Assembly (NCBI GenBank): GCA_904063045.1
Contig: CAJFCJ010000006.1
Location: 3,612,408-3,676,407, forward strand
Length of the DNA: 64,000 nt
Origin: Dimorphilus gyrociliatus
Taxonomy: Eukaryota; Annelida; Polychaeta; Dinophilidae
Direction: 5' to 3'
Shown here: positions 48,468 through 62,221 of the stretch, one piece after another
How the letters are laid out: every line of letters begins with the position of its first letter
How positions within the stretch are numbered: the first letter of the stretch is position 1
Translations under genes and position numbers: made by a program
The notes under the pieces: generated by a model
What the model was told of the DNA's origin: nothing
Seen by the model: the letters and a program-made list of their open reading frames with translations, nothing else
Databases searched by the model: none

Positions 48468-48984
48468 TTAATTTCGAAATGTCAAGAATAAGATAAGTTA
48501 TATAAAAAAAGCTTAGCTAGGTCTTTTAATTCCGTCCGTAATAGACTATTCTCTGTTCAAGAGTATATCAAAAGAATTCATTATCCGTCCCTAATTTACA
48601 ATGTTTTTATCATGTTCTGCTTTTATGCAAAAATAAAAAAGACAAACTTTTACTCTGCTTGCTATTCTAAAAGGTTCAACGTTTCTATATTATTGAACAA
48701 TACTATAAAGTATTAATTGTTCATCTTTACCTTTTTTGCTCGTTATTTTTTCGTTTCTTTCAATAAATTACAATGAAAAACAAAAACTTTAATTAATTAT
48801 TTCAAATCAATAATTAATATTTTATGTAAAAGAAAAATTGATCAAAAAGGAAGAATCGTTTCCTTTTTTTTCTGAAGCTGTTTTTGCTATATGATGACAA
48901 AAAACGAATGAATAGGGCTCTTCATAAGAGAGAGAAATAAATAACAGTACCAAAACAGAAAAGAATTATATTATCTATCATATC
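48468..48984. other. Convergent 3' interval between WDR54 and TASP1
   Basis: 517 bp of AT-rich sequence with several polyadenylation-like hexamers. No gene is visible. Confidence 0.4.
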
Positions 48985-50650
48985 CTAGAGAGTTTTATGA
49001 AAGGCAGCCGTTGTCTGATCCTTCGCCTTTCTAAGAATCTCAGCCGAGGCTTCTTCGTCAGCCGTTGTTTGATAGCCTATGCTCATACTATCACTTGAAA
49101 AAGTTACGAAAATTTCAACTGAAAAAATAATATTGAATGGAACAGTATTCTTTTCATTGGTTTTCATGCTTACATTCTGTATCTGTAGTATCGTTTTTTT
49201 CCAATGGGGTTGATTTTACGCCTAAAACGCCAGCAAATCTACCAGTGACGTCATTAACAAATCTAGAATCTTAAAGGAAAATAAATTTTATCACGCGATA
49301 AAGAAAAAAGGGAATCTTACTCATAAAACAATCATTAAAGACTTCATCAAGATCTGTAATAATACTATGAGATTTCTGTAGTTTCAGCGCCAGCGAATAA
49401 GCTAGAAGGGTTTTTGTTAGACTCTCTCCACTGCCAGTTGTCGATATGGCAATGCAATCATCATTTTTTTTATCAGCCCAACATCCAGCCCCATACATAG
49501 CCGCCTATTAGAAAAATCGATTGGTAGAGTAAAATTAAAAGGATAAACTGATTATATGCTATTTACTTGTCCAACTCTACCAGGTTGTTTAATAAGGATC
49601 CCACCGCTGGATACTCCTGCAACAACATTACCATAGCAATCAACGCAAACAGCTCCCACAGTGTCGTGAAGAATACTTTTATCTTGCTAAAAAAAAGAAA
49701 CCTCTTTGAAATATATCACTCAGAAAGAGTTATAACAATATTCAATTGTATTACATTACTATCGTTGGTTTTAAAAATATTCTCACTATCAACACGTTGT
49801 TTTTTAGAGGGTGGTAAGGAGTTTTCTTGAAACTTTTTTAATTCTTTGGTATATGCTTTTGTATATTTACAATGTTGACGAAACATGTCGTCAGAAATGA
49901 GCTCTTGAGATCCAACCACTTCCAAGTTTCTCTCTTTTGCAAATTTTTTAGCACCTTTACCGCATAACATACTGAAAGACAGAGATTTTAGGAAAATATC
50001 TTCTTTTAAATATGTCTATTGGTACTAACTTTGGAGGAATTCTTCCCATTAGATTAGATTCTACTTCTTCTTGATATACTAGAAGCTCATGAGCCAATTT
50101 AATTGGGTTTTTCACATCTAAAAAATACAAAGAAAATAGAGAAGGAGTTTAGAGATATTTATAATGCATACGAGAAACAGCTCCTATAGCTCCAAAATTA
50201 AGTGTTCTTCCACACATTATAGAGGCGTCACATTCGACGTCACCCGCAAAAGTTAGGTTCGATCCGTTTCCAGCATTTGTAATTGTATCATCCTAATAAA
50301 AAAAAAATGTTTTACATATACTTTATGTCATCCAGTGTTAATGTAAAAATACATTTCTACTCACTTCTAAGCAAGTTATTGCTAAGACAACGGCTTCTCT
50401 CGCTGACTTGCCGGATCGCAAAGCCTCAATTGCCTATATAATCAATAAAGGTTTAATCTTTATGGTAAATTTAATAAATTATACTGACGGCTCGACATGC
50501 CTTTCTTGCAAGAGCATTGTAATTTTCGCTTTTTTTTTTCGAGTGATAACCAGCACCTAACAAACAAAATATCGATTTAAAAGTTTTAATTGAAAAAAGG
50601 TTTTATTTACCGCAATGAATGGCAATAAAGCCTCTGGAAGTCTTAGACAT
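48985..50650 (-). CDS. TASP1: Taspase-1, threonine aspartase
   Basis: Ntn-hydrolase protease that in vertebrates cleaves MLL-family and TFIIA precursors after Asp. 378 aa from ten small minus-strand exons: 50611-50650, 50489-50556, 50365-50433, 50172-50292, 50030-50117, 49755-49971, 49567-49686, 49321-49504, 49174-49269 and 48985-49118. The start reads GFIAIHCGAGYHS, then NAGNGSNLTFAGDVECDASIM; the self-cleavage site and catalytic Thr lie in LHDTVGAV (Thr codon 49660-49662, about residue 210), followed by GNVVAGVSSGGI and GAGCWADKK. The linker before the Thr is Lys/Gln-rich and variable, as in other taspases. It is head-to-head with CDK5. This window also encodes menin, which works with MLL proteins, but the genes are 11 kb apart. 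Confidence 0.93.
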
Positions 50651-50905
50651 CTCAAATACAAGCTATAATTAAGAAGTCAATGCTAATCTTCCAAGATATC
50701 CTCCAAAACATCTATTGTTCCTCAAATAAATCAATAATTCTCCTGGAATACTATCTACCCACAAAAAAAGAACGGTAGATGTCACTGGCAAGACGTAGCT
50801 TTCTGTCAAAGACACCGTAATACCGAACAAAATATTTTTTGTTTCGCTCAAGGCGACACCTACAGCAACTTATCATTTTTAATTTCATCTCTTTTTTAGT
50901 TTAAA
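50651..50905. promoter_or_regulatory. Bidirectional promoter interval TASP1/CDK5
   Basis: Divergent start codons are separated by 255 bp. An acceptor-like sequence (CTCTTTTTTAG) ends six bases before the CDK5 ATG, so part of this interval may be a 5' UTR intron of CDK5. No TATA box. Confidence 0.45.
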
Positions 50906-52279
<1,374 letters not shown>

Positions 52280-53494
52280 AGTTTGAAACCTCTTCTATTA
52301 TACGGACATTCTGTTGTATCACTTAGATCTAGTCAATTAATAACAACAACAAACATTCCTTCAAATTAAAAAAAAAAGTTATGTTTTATTGATAGGAAAT
52401 ATTTACGAAAGTGCGTAACAACATAACTATTTATGACTTTATATGTTTGTCTTTATGGCAACTAAAGCTTTATTTGAATATTTTTCATTTTCAAAAAGAA
52501 AATTTAATGAATTAAAGAGGCCAGCACACAAATGATTATGAAGATTTGACACAACTAAAGGCGATAGAGTCGATTTCTTTGTTCGTCGATTAAAGAGTGT
52601 GTTGTTTTATCACACTTCTTCACTAATTTATCCCTTATGGTATTGTTATGTTGATTACCATTGTCACTGTAATTCTATTTTAGATTATAGATCACAAAAA
52701 GTTATACATGTTTTGTTAAAAGAAAGGTATAGTAAATCCTATCATTTGTTTATAAGTACTTAATTTTAGGCTTGTAATAGTATATGACAAAGTCTCTGAG
52801 TATTTACCTATCACCGAAAAGTTTGCCTACGCCCTTGGGAAAAGGCGATGGTAAAAATAAAACAGGGACCTGTCAGTCTTTACATTTTCATTTTTATCGT
52901 ATTGTTTTCTTTATCTATAGCTATAGTGTTCAGTATATTTTATCAAATAATCCTTTATTGTTGATCATTATAGTTGATTGTAATAACATGTCTTTTAACT
53001 ATTTTTAAATTAAAGGCATATTTGAAGTTAATCATTTAATCTTCTGCGATCAACAAGTGCGAATTATAATATATGGAAGATTGCTTTAATATAAAATAAT
53101 CAATAATTATCTTTTGCGCCTTAAACTTACCCACTTCTTTTTATTTGAACAACAAAATAATATTTATACTTTAGGAATTTAACAAAATACGAGCAACTAA
53201 TTTAACTTCTGTTCCGAAAGATAAAAGTATATAATAATAAGAATTTTGTAAGCTGCATAATTTCTCACATTACTTGGTAAGTATAGTTATTATTTTGATG
53301 AAGCTTCAATCTCAGGACATATGCTAGGCTTAAAAGACAATACCCTGGTTTTTTTTTTTCACATTTATTTGATCCAATTAAGTTTGAGTAAAATGTTCAA
53401 TGACGTGTCTAATACATATTAGGAATGTCATACAAACAACAACAATATGGCTGTCCATATATATATTCGCATTATCTATCATAGAACAACTTAA
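52280..53494. other. Convergent 3' interval between CDK5 and HPRT
   Basis: 1.2 kb of AT-rich sequence with the 3' UTRs of both genes. A plus-strand frame at 52784-53008 is Phe/Tyr/Ser low complexity and unsupported. Confidence 0.4.
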
Positions 53495-54825
53495 TTACTT
53501 AGAAGCATATTTTCTTTTTCCTTGCTCATTGATGACACAAATGTGCTGTTCAAAAGAGAATCATTACATTCAAAGTTCATTTTAAAGGTTTATTTTCTTT
53601 GACTTACAGATAAATCACGAAAGTGCTCATTGTAGTCAAGAGCATAGCCGACTATGAATTTGTCAGGGATCTCGAAACCAACATCTAAAAATGAAGGAAA
53701 ATAATAAGCTTTTATAATAATATTAATGACAATGAACAACGCTTACATTCAGGTCTATAAATACTGCTGGTGGTCCGTTTGACAAACAAGCTAGCAACTC
53801 TTACTTTCTTGGGCTTATATTTGTCTAATAGACTTAACAATTTCGTCATTGTACGTCCTGTGTCAACTATATCCTCACAAATTAACACATTCTGCAAGCA
53901 AAAAAAATCGATTCAAATCAAGCTTATAACCTGCATGACAATTAATGCTCTTATAAACTTCTTTCTAAATAAAATCACCAGTACAATGTATGATGGTATT
54001 AAAGGATGGGTTATGTTAACTTTACCTTTCCCTGCAAGTTCTCTAAATTGTCTCCACCTATAACTTGAATTTCACCCGTAGATTGATCATTATGATAACT
54101 CTTTAGACGAATAAAATCTAAAGAAATTGGCATAGAAACGGAAGATGTTCTCCCTAAAGCTTGTATCTTATCCAATAGATCCGTATAGAACTTGTATCCT
54201 CCCTAAAAAATAACAGCTTAAGATTTTCAGATTTTATATGTTGCAGACGTACTCTTTGTTACATATACTTTAAGAAGTAATATCTCTATTACATAATTGT
54301 CTTTAAATAGAGAGCATTTTTATATTTGTCTTTGTCAATGAAATGAAGGACATTGAAAATAGTCTCTGGTGAAAATGGCACAAATATACCCTTTTTCAGC
54401 CATTAAATATGATAAAATTTCTCTTTTCAACTGAAGGTAACAGGTATATGTACGTCAATACCGAACTATTACTTACTTTCAATACACAGAGAGCAACCGT
54501 AGGCTCTTTACCCAGTTCTTCGCAAATATTACGTGCCAAACGTTCGATTCTATGAAACATGTGTAAGTTTGGTTTAATTATTTTAAAGATGATACAATTA
54601 TCTCACCTATCGTCAACGCATCCCTTTGGGATCAAAATAGATTGAAGATCGTCTTCATAGTGTTTAGGTACCTACATGAATTAAAAGGCGTTAAATGTTG
54701 TTTTTATTTAAAATTAAGGAATCACAGGATTAATAAATATCGATTAAACTCACACAAAATAGATGTAAAGGATAACCCTCAAAATCATCGTCAATTTTCA
54801 CATAATTTTCCAACGAATTATCCAT
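53495..54825 (-). CDS. HPRT1: Hypoxanthine-guanine phosphoribosyltransferase
   Basis: Cytosolic purine-salvage enzyme: hypoxanthine or guanine + PRPP to IMP or GMP. 219 aa (human 218) from minus-strand exons 54754-54825, 54607-54671, 54477-54549, 54026-54202, 53747-53891, 53608-53684 and 53495-53545. Visible: [18 protein letters not shown], the [11 protein letters not shown] flexible loop, the PRPP-binding motif [14 protein letters not shown], and the base-binding end [19 protein letters not shown]. The last exon encodes only [16 protein letters not shown]. Head-to-head with ATPAF1. Confidence 0.97.
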
Positions 54826-55134
54826 CGTAGTACGCTGATATATTTCACCTCGTGTTCCTCTTAGTTAGAACTGCATGTATCGCCTTCCGACAAACATTCT
54901 TAAAAAAGCGCCATCTGTATTTTATAATCAACCACCACTCTATTCATGCCGTTTTGACCTTATCGTTCCAACTTGTATTGTCCATATTTGTTCCGGCGTC
55001 TATTATATCAGTTGAGAAACGTATATTATAACTTGGTTAGTATTTTTAAGTAAAAATACTGAAATTGTGTCTCAAATTGTAATATCATTGAACTGGGCGA
55101 TAATACCAGATCTTTGACGTATTTTTCGATCTTC
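54826..55134. promoter_or_regulatory. Bidirectional promoter interval HPRT/ATPAF1
   Basis: The start codons of two housekeeping genes face away from each other across 309 bp. No TATA box is apparent. The interval may include short 5' UTRs. Confidence 0.4.
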
Positions 55135-56303
55135 ATGAGGAATCTTACTTGTCTATTGAGAAAAACAATGAATAATCCATATTTGGTGAAAGAATTTAGG
55201 AGACAGTTTCTTAATCGTAATGGATATACCAGAACTTTTGGGTCCGCTCCAGGAAAGCCTGAGAAAGATGAGTTAAAAGATAACCCATTTTTTTCGAAAT
55301 ACGCCGAAAAATTATATTCATTAAAGCAGTTTGTAGTTCAACTATGACAGTTAGTTATATTAAGCTATTTAATTAATTTCCAATTGAAAGAACCGATCCT
55401 GAGGCATATGCGGCTAAACTAGAAGCTCTTAGTCAACAAAGTATCAGCACTCCTCCATCAAAGGAAGCAGTAGCTGAGCGAAGTGAAGAGAAAGGTGCAT
55501 CCGCTATAAAACAAACACCTCAGGTAATGGATAAAAATTGCTAGATCGTACATTAATATTGGTAATTCTTTACAGAGCCTTGATAAAATTATGAAAGTTA
55601 AATTACTTAGGGAGAGGAATAAAAAAGAAATAGAGGAAATTTGGTGTGAATATCATAAAAAAAACGACTGTGTCTTCGCCTGCATGTCTGCAAAAGAATA
55701 CGAAGATCAAAAAGCGAAAACCCAACGTTTTCCTTTAGTGTGTATACTCCATTTTAACTGCCGATATCTTTTTCATAAAATAAATATCTTTTTCAGTTTG
55801 TATATCCACTGCCACGAAAACAAGGAGTTGAATTTTTTCTTGCCCAATGGCAAGATAATCAATGTTTTATGACTCCTTTGTCGTTTTATCAGGTAATTTT
55901 AAGATAAAAAATTAAATTCTTGTGCAAAGTAAAGCTTTACTTACAAATTTTCTATTTTCTAAAAGCAACATCAAGAGAATGCTCCATTTGTGCTTACTCT
56001 GACGTACTACAATGAACTAAGTTCCGAAAAAGATATAGTATTAATGAATTCACAAATCGATTTTAATAACCTGGTGCGTATCTTTTGAATGAGATCGATA
56101 ATTTTAGTCGCGCTTTCTATTTCTTCCGACAGGATGTCACCGAAGCTCGTTTATTAACACTTCAAGTGAAATTATATTACTGTATAAATGATGCTAAGAA
56201 GTTAAGTTTATTGACAACCTTCAACGAAAATCCCGATAAATTCCGATACGAAGATTTAATAGAAGAACTAGAAACCCTTAATATGCCTAATGTTTCCAAA
56301 TAA
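55135..56303 (+). CDS. ATPAF1: ATP synthase F1 assembly factor 1
   Basis: Mitochondrial chaperone that binds the F1 beta subunit during ATP-synthase assembly. 287 aa from 55135-55328, 55391-55523, 55576-55737, 55797-55892, 55966-56073 and 56133-56303. The N-terminus MRNLTCLLRKTMNN, rich in basic and hydroxyl residues, fits a mitochondrial targeting signal. The core contains EEIWCEYHKKNDCVFACM, FVYPLPRKQGVEFFLAQW and a C-terminal ARLLTLQVKLYYCINDAKK block, all characteristic of the family (yeast Atp11). The ATG at 55135 is chosen because upstream in-frame codons lack an ATG. Confidence 0.92.
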
Positions 56304-57401
56304 ATAAAGTTGAGCAGAATGTAACTTTTTTTCCGGAATGAGGGAACTCATAAGATTAAGCCTAAAAAAATATTTTCATTTATATATTGATTTCTTATTT
56401 AGTGAATAAAAATAACTTGAGTTAAAGATAACAGCTAACTATGTTTAAAACAGAAAGTTATCTCTGTATTAAGAAATTCCAAGAGCTGCATATCTGCAAA
56501 CCTGTATTTTAATCACTTATACCAATACGTTTAGTACATCCATAATCTGCTATCTTTTGTATCAAGGGTTAAACTTTTTATGACGATTCTCTTAAAAATA
56601 ATTCACTTATGGTTGATGTGGAGAGATATACTTTTGATAAAATATCAAGTATATATAATAGATTTTGGTGATATTTTCTAACAAGAAATGAATATTTAAA
56701 ATCTCGCTTTAAAAGGTAAACAAAATTACTTATATATCATTAAAATTACATTTTATGGAATACCGTTCCCATATAATTAAACTAATTTCGTTTGGTGTGC
56801 TTGAAATATTAATTATTTGAAGAAAATTTAATGTTATAAGGTATCAATACAAATCTAAAATTCTCATCGATAATCTTTAAGAGGCGCCTGTAGCTAAATT
56901 ATTTCATCTGCCTCTATTTAAATAATGAAAGTACGGTGTTTACAAAGGTGCTATCCCTATCGATTTTCTCAATTTCTGAAGGGCTTTTAGCCAAAATTTT
57001 AAGAAATTTTGCTTAATAATTAGAACTCATGTCTATGACTTTGTAGGACTGGTAAATTCAATTTTATGACTCTGTCGAATAATCCGTAGTGCCATCTAGA
57101 TGAATAGTGACTTATTAAGATTCAAAGACTCATTGAAAAAATCTTATTGTAAAAGATCTGTAAAGGAGTTATTTGAGTCTGAGTAAATACGACTCGTCGA
57201 AGGGTAAAAATTAGTGAAAAATTCGTAAATACAAAGAATAAACATAATTAATATGGCTTTCTAAAAAACCATATGGCTTTTCCCACCAAAAATTATTACC
57301 TAGTTTTCTCTTATTGTTTAAAATAGAATAATTGTCGGCGAAAATAGATATTGATCCACTTTTGAAAATAGATTTGGCGCGGTTTTGTCGCAGAAAACAA
57401 T
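56304..57401. other. Interval between ATPAF1 and ADPGK
   Basis: 1.1 kb of AT-rich sequence; the first part is ATPAF1 3' UTR and the last 100 bp should be the ADPGK promoter and 5' UTR. I see no RNA gene or transposon. Confidence 0.4.
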
Positions 57402-58869
57402 ATGGCGGTCATGGAAAGCGTTAAGGCTGGTCTTCTTGTAACAACACTGTCAATTTTGATTGCTTTATACTACAAGAAATCATCGGATCAAGAACTACGA
57501 AGTCATTTGGAAACCATTCTTTCGAATTTACTTCGAGCCGAAAAGAAATATCGTTTAGTTAAACCGAAACAAGTGATAGTCGGTATCGGGGCCTGTTCAG
57601 ATGCATTCGTGGAAGCTACTGAATTTCTTGATAAACTCAATATTTCTGCTCCAATTGGAAGTATGGGACATCCCGACTCCATTATGAGCCCTGATGATCT
57701 AGGAGAAATATTTGCATTTTTTTTCACCCAGGGCGCCGCATCCGAGTGAGTAATCGAAAATTTCATATTTTCATGCAGAGGTAAATCCCTTGCTTTGTAG
57801 ACGTTATGTGGCAAATAGGACATTTTGGGACATGGCTCTAGAAACCACTAAGACCATGGAAGCAAGATGGGTGTTGGGAGGAAATGCACCAGTGATTGCT
57901 AAGCGGCTTGTGGCTGAAGGACTGAAAGACGTCACACTGGGCGCTTATTTATCTAAGCCTTTGTTCGAAGATCTGTCAGAAAAGATGAACATTGTCGGTC
58001 AGGTGGTAGAGGTTGACGACGTGCACATCATACTAGAATATGAAAGGGATAGCAGATGGCAGCATTTAACTGCCCCGAGAGCAAATCGTTTTATAATTCA
58101 CGCAGATGTCCATAATTTGAAAATGAGCGCTTTAAAAGACATTGAAAATCATATACAGACCGAAAAGCCCCATGCTTTTGTTCTTGGCGGATTACAAATG
58201 CTGGATTCGACAGTTATGAACAAAGATGAAAGATCTAAATCTATAAATCGATTGAGTGCTTTATTGAGTTCTTTAAATGATGAGACACTTAGGCATTTTG
58301 AGCTGGCCTCTTTTGCAGAAAAAGACTTTTTTAGAGAAGTTATTGACAAAATAGTGCCACATGCCGATTCGCTCGGTATGAATGAGCAAGAGTTAATGAA
58401 TTTATATACTATGTTAGAAGATAACTCCGTAACATTAGTTTCTAATGCTCATCCTAGAATTGCGCTTGTTCTAGACCAAATGAGATCAATTTGGAAAGTT
58501 TTATCTCCAGGAAAACTATCCCGATTACATGTTCATACTCTCGCCTTTCAGGCCATAATGACCAAAAAAAATAAATGGTCTAATACTATGATTGCTGCAG
58601 CAAAGGCTAGCTTAACAGCATATCGTCATACATGTTCGTCAGGGGAAATCGATCTAGAAAGCGCAAGACTGCTCATGGATGAGTCGTTTGCAGTTGGAAG
58701 GAAAGAGGGATCACAGCGTATTAAATTTAATGCCGAAAAACCAGTAGCCTGCTGGGAAGAGGGCAATGCATTGATATGTGTTTCACCCGTATTAATTTGC
58801 ACCAATGTTAAACAAACAGCAGGAGGAGGTGATAATATAAGCGCAGCGGGTCTTGCCATGCAGTTGTGA
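57402..58869 (+). CDS. ADPGK: ADP-dependent glucokinase
   Basis: Phosphorylates glucose using ADP instead of ATP; in animals it is an ER-anchored enzyme of the ribokinase-like fold. 470 aa from 57402-57745 and 57801-58869, close to the family's 496. An N-terminal hydrophobic segment (GLLVTTLSILIALYY) is the signal/anchor. Core motifs: VIVGIGACSDAFVEA, RWVLGGNAPVIAKRL, FVLGGLQMLDSTVM, and the catalytic GGGDNIS near the C-terminus, with the Asp that acts as general base. The homologues are archaeal and metazoan; intron content shows it is a normal resident gene. Confidence 0.95.
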
Positions 58870-59488
58870 GAAGGACTTTTACACTACATCATTTCAATTT
58901 TACTCATTACTCAATAAAAATCTTTACAAACTTTTCAAGCATGTGTCAATGCATAATGAGATAAATATAGTGATAAATAGGAATCTTCAAAATTATGTCA
59001 TTAAAGAATACGTTTAAAACTACTCAAGTACGAGAATACAAAAAAAAAACTAGCTTAAAGCATTAAACAAAAATGCAACAAAGTAAATATATATGTATAT
59101 ATAAACAGTACTTGTCGTTTTATACTATAAATATATATATATACATACAAAAAAAAGACTTAAAAAAAAAAACAAATGTAGGGTAAAACTGCAGTGAACT
59201 AGAAGATTTTGAACACAGAATTCTGCAGCAATAAAATAAAGCGATTAATATATTTGTGGTGCAAGAACTTCAAGTTTCTTCGAGTACACTGGGCGAAATT
59301 CATTCTTTCAAGTAAGATTGTTGCCCATATAATATCAAGTTGCTCGAAATTGCGTCAGAAGAAAATAACCTGATGAGCGAACCTTTGTCTTGGATAAAAA
59401 AGGTCGTAAATATCGCTTAGGTTAAAAAATGTGATTTTTTGTCGGTTTTTTAGAGACAAACCAAAGTCTATTGTTTGCAAATGTCATT
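58870..59488. other. Convergent 3' interval between ADPGK and menin
   Basis: AT-rich, with AATAAA-type signals for ADPGK, poly-A tracts and short TA runs. No gene is visible. Confidence 0.4.
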
Positions 59489-62014
59489 TCAATTTCTTCT
59501 TTGTCGTTTTGCTCTTGGGTAACCCCTTGCTGGAGCAGAGTGTTTGAGAGTGACTTGTGACTGGGCAGTTAATTGTAATTCAATGGCACTCGTGTTAAAT
59601 CTCGTTGCAGTGAGTAAAGACGATATGTTCTTCATCTTTGTTGACCGTAAAGTAAGTCGAGGCTCAATATTTAATTTCGTAGGGTAAGATCCCAGACTTC
59701 CATTATTATTTGTAAAAGGTTCTCCATGACCTTCATCTAAAAATTCCTTGTTTAGCAGTGCTTCACCGCAATTTCTAGCGATTTCATCGATCTTGGGTGA
59801 AGTCTCTCCAAATTCGCTGTACTGCTTTACAACTTCTTGAATATTTAAAGGTTTTTCATCATTGTTTTCTTTATCATCCTCTTTACAATTTTCATCCAAA
59901 TGAACTCTTCCTCTGGTATCACTATCGAATTTTGATAAGGAAAAGCAAACTTTATTTGCCCAAGTTATATGAAGAACAGGAGTATCGGAATCTTCTTCCC
60001 ATTGACAGACTCCATCATAAAACTATTTAAAGAAAATAAACAATATTTATATTTAAATGAGACAAATGTATGCAACATTGAAGGAAAATAAATCTAATAA
60101 TAAACGAATCTAAAGTATTTACTTGAAGTATATATGCATAACATTCAGGATCGCAAAGTAGAGAATCCCTGGAAGCGACGATACCAGTTGAAAAATATTT
60201 TACAATATCCGGAAGTAGGGAATTTGAAATTTCCAAAAAGATGTTATAAATCGATTCATCTTCTCTCGAATAATTATATCTAAGGAAAAAAAACGGCTAT
60301 CTTTAGTTTTGATACGTCTTGTATATAAATATACGAGTTTATATATAGTCCCAGACTAGCACCAGACAGGGCGCGTATGTTTATATAATATATATATGAA
60401 TATAAAAAGAATATAAAAAAATGAATAGGATTACTTTCTAATGACGTCGGCCGCTTCGCTCCAGCATTGTAAAGCTTCCTTATAAATTTTACGGCGATAA
60501 TAATGGTTGCCCAAAAAAGTGTATGGATAAACGTAGTGATTGTCATAAAATTTTCGATTGCATTCGATAGCTTTTTGATAAAGTTTGACAGGCGTGAGCG
60601 AGCTATTTGTCGATTTCAGTTCTTGTAGATCAGCCAACGTGCTTAATGCCGATGGATACCTTTTAATAGAAAGTAGGTTATTTATATAGGCCGGTTATAA
60701 AACTTTGTCCTATTAACTTACTTCTCTAAATGTCCCATATCGTATAACAGCCAAAGAAGAGCTTGTTGTAAGTTTCTTAGTTCCAAACTGTCAGTTGTTG
60801 CAGACAAGTGAACATCGATTGCGCAAATTAAAGATGCCACTTCCATCGGCCTTGTACATTTTAGTGCATAGCTATTCTGGTATCTCCAATTCCTCTCTTG
60901 AACACCTTGATCCGCTGTTTGACCTCGACGATCATCAGTACCTTTACCATGCCAAGTAACTTCTAAGCTTTTATCCAAACTTTTTCCAAAAACAATCCAT
61001 GAGTGATCTTCAGACAGGGCTAATCGAACATCGTTCCTTTTTAAAAGTTGGCATGCCGCTGAAACTCCATATGACACACCATAGGCGTCCAACTTACTGG
61101 CTGTTAAAAAAAAAGTGGCGAAGACTAAACTCAAAGTTTTTTTAATAAAACATAGAAAAAAATTGAACTTTATATAAACACTTATCAACACTAATCCCGT
61201 TAAAAGCTTTTGCTCACTCATTCTTAATCACCTGACACAGTTTTTGGTCTGAAGTCGTATAACATAACTTTACGCTCAAACTTTCATGTCATCACGTGGA
61301 GTAGTTGTTAATAGTCATGATAATTATTGCGCAAGAAGGGGTAATGTTTACAAAATACAAAACATAGTATCCGGGTGACCGTTGTTGCGCCATTGGCTAC
61401 TTGGAATATGCTAATAAGACGCGCGATTAGTAAGCGCGCCAATTTATTTACATTCGAAACGCTTGACAGCTTTTTAACCGAGCTTTATAGTATAGTAATA
61501 ATATATCATCTGTCCAACCGCAAAAGCTAAACGGTAGTAAATAAAGTAAGTCGTTGAATAGACCACAAGTAAATATTGCGATATGATTGCTTAACGCACC
61601 TGTCACGTAACTGAAGAGAGTCTGCATATGAGCCTTTTCTTTTTGATAACTGCGTAAGAGAGAGTTCCACACGACATCAGATACTTTTCGTAGGAACTCA
61701 ATCGTAGTTTCTTCGCGAGCCTTTTCAATTGGGCTGACATTTGATAAAATATGGGTTTCAAACTTCTGATAAAGTGCGTCGATAGTCGATAATTTCAATG
61801 GCGGGAACTCGATGTTACTTCGGTCAGCATCTTTCGCGCCATTTTTACAGGGACGACGATCAGTAATTGAGTGCTCAATAGCTCCAAGTACTAGAGAAAG
61901 GAGTATTAAATCAGGCTCATCCTGGTTCACGAGATGATTCTTAAACAATTCGACGACAGAAGCAATAGTTTGTAACGGGAACAGTTTCTTATCTCTTTCG
62001 CGAATCCGCGCCAT
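59489..62014 (-). CDS. MEN1: Menin, chromatin scaffold protein
   Basis: Nuclear scaffold that in vertebrates tethers MLL-type H3K4 methyltransferases to chromatin. 569 aa (human about 610) from minus-strand exons 61600-62014, 60722-61100, 60435-60659, 60123-60279 and 59489-60022. Conserved blocks: LILLSLVLGAIEH, KVSDVVWNSLLRSYQKEKAH, LALSEDHSWIVFG with EVTWHGKGTDDRRGQT, LLWLLYDMGHLEKYPSALST, the tetratricopeptide region YPYTFLGNHYYRR, and FYDGVCQWEEDSDTPVLHITW. The C-terminus keeps the SAIELQLTAQSQV motif and a basic KRQRRN nuclear signal. The 500-bp first intron contains an ATG-initiated frame that is not exon. Head-to-head with CLPTM1. Confidence 0.95.
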
Positions 62015-62221
62015 GTTTTGACGAACGGTTCTATGACGTCAGCTGTTGAAAGAAAAACTACAAGTTTTGAAATACTAACATGGGGTTTTCAATAGGAGAA
62101 AAATCATTTTATCTAAAATTAGAAGGCGAATTCTGAATAACTAACCAGTAAAATATGCAGAAAAATACGAAAACAGATATCCTTTTCGACTGCTGCGGTA
62201 AAGGCTGGAAGAGAAATAAAA
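62015..62221. promoter_or_regulatory. Bidirectional promoter interval MEN1/CLPTM1
   Basis: Only 207 bp separate the two divergent start codons, so one promoter region must serve both genes. No TATA box; CG dinucleotides are locally enriched around 61980-62045. Confidence 0.45.

Noticed and set aside
53400-53585. Plus-strand frames at 53400 and 53770
   Set aside because: They overlap HPRT exons on the opposite strand, whose sequence and phases are unambiguous.
60718-61221. Reading of the second menin exon as a separate gene starting MSEQKLLTG
   Set aside because: The first 40 codons lie in a menin intron; the acceptor at 61101 restores the menin reading frame from the exon ending at 61600.
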